Shown here in pieces: positions 63,702 to 64,000 of a stretch of 64,000 nt of DNA. Origin of the DNA: Nostoc sp. C052 (GTDB lineage Bacteria > Cyanobacteriota > Cyanobacteriia > Cyanobacteriales > Nostocaceae). The notes under the pieces were generated by a model, which worked only from the letters and a program-made list of their open reading frames with translations, was not told where the DNA came from and made no database searches. Both the position numbers and the translations under genes were made by a program. The DNA is taken from the NCBI RefSeq assembly GCF_013393905.1, contig NZ_CP040272.1:6457501-6521500 (forward strand), given 5' to 3'. Every line of letters begins with the position of its first letter. The stretch's first letter is position 1.

Positions 63702-64000
63702 AGGAGAATTCAGAAGTCAGAATTTAGAAGTCAGAATTCAGGAGTCAGAATTGTCTCGTTCCCAGTCTCAGACTGGGAATGTCTATCTTTGAGGCTCCGC
63801 CTCTCCTGCTGGCGGCAGAGCAACTTTTGAGTTGCATTTCCAGCCTCCGGCTGGAAACGAGATTTGAAGATGGTCTTAGCTTAAGTTGACACCAATGGCA
63901 ATAACTCTCTTTCCTCCTCTGCCCCCTGCCCCCTCAACAGATAACTTTATTAACCAAACCGTATTAAGTTCTCCCCTAGTTCTCCCCGATCGCACTTTAA
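63702..64000. repeat. Repeat-filled end of the window
   Basis: AGTCAGAATTC-type tandem units (63708-63745) are followed by a dispersed block: TCTCGTTCCCAGTCTCAG, GACTGGGAATG, GAGGCTCCGCCTC, GTTGCATTTCCAGCCTCC and GGCTGGAAACGAGA (63750-63865), whose ends TCTCGTT/AACGAGA are inverted. The last 100 bases show a CCCCTGCCCCC tract and no gene. Confidence 0.6.

Overview
The window looks like chromosome from a filamentous, heterocyst-forming cyanobacterium of the Nostoc/Anabaena group. The evidence is the many copies of the HIP1 octamer GCGATCGC, a devBCA-type exporter operon, chlI, a sufBCDS operon with divergent sufR, a ComFB protein, Nif11-type peptides, and many short dispersed or tandem repeats between genes. 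No rRNA, tRNA or CRISPR array was seen.

Layout. 1-9.4 kb: truncated comFB, an M23 peptidase, a MITE-like repeat, devB-devC-devA (minus strand), a decayed insertion sequence, dps, a small secreted protein and a glutamate-cysteine-ligase-like gene. 9.6-20.2 kb: TerB/Mo-nitrogenase-C protein, obg, a large multi-PAS histidine kinase with a repeat inserted in its ATPase domain, two tandem von Willebrand A genes plus a Slr1339-like gene, an HxlR regulator, a lipoprotein nuclease, an orphan sugar ABC permease and an epimerase-like protein. 20.4-27 kb: rpmA-rplU, a cysteine-free Nif11 peptide, an RlaP-like nucleotidyltransferase, chlI and a secreted GH10-like protein. 27.5-30.8 kb: a superfamily 2 helicase fused to an HNH nuclease, a broken small antitoxin-like gene and an M41-like membrane protein. 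31-37.3 kb: the complete suf cluster (sufS, D, C, B on minus, sufR on plus) with two SufR-type operators. 37.3-48 kb: small conserved proteins, a TPR protein, an ABC ATPase, a DMT exporter, a peptidoglycan-binding/HEAT gene broken at a poly-C tract, a DUF2141 protein and an ammonium transporter. 49-54.5 kb: dnaG, a two-domain cell-wall hydrolase and a large TPR protein.

54.7-58.6 kb is the most notable locus. A Nif11-type precursor with a Gly-Gly leader end and a Cys/Ser/Thr core sits directly before a full-length LanM lanthipeptide synthetase whose cyclase carries the CCG zinc motif of ProcM-like enzymes. No dedicated transporter/protease is in the window. 60.3-63.7 kb is a signalling set: a small protein, a response-regulator/glutaredoxin-like/thioredoxin-reductase-like fusion that lacks both expected cysteine pairs, and a cyclic-nucleotide-domain histidine kinase.

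The suf genes work as one regulated assembly pathway, devBCA as one envelope exporter, and the Nif11-LanM pair as one peptide-modification unit. The kinase and receiver-oxidoreductase probably form a signalling pair. Most other genes are single housekeeping or accessory genes separated by repeat-rich spacers.
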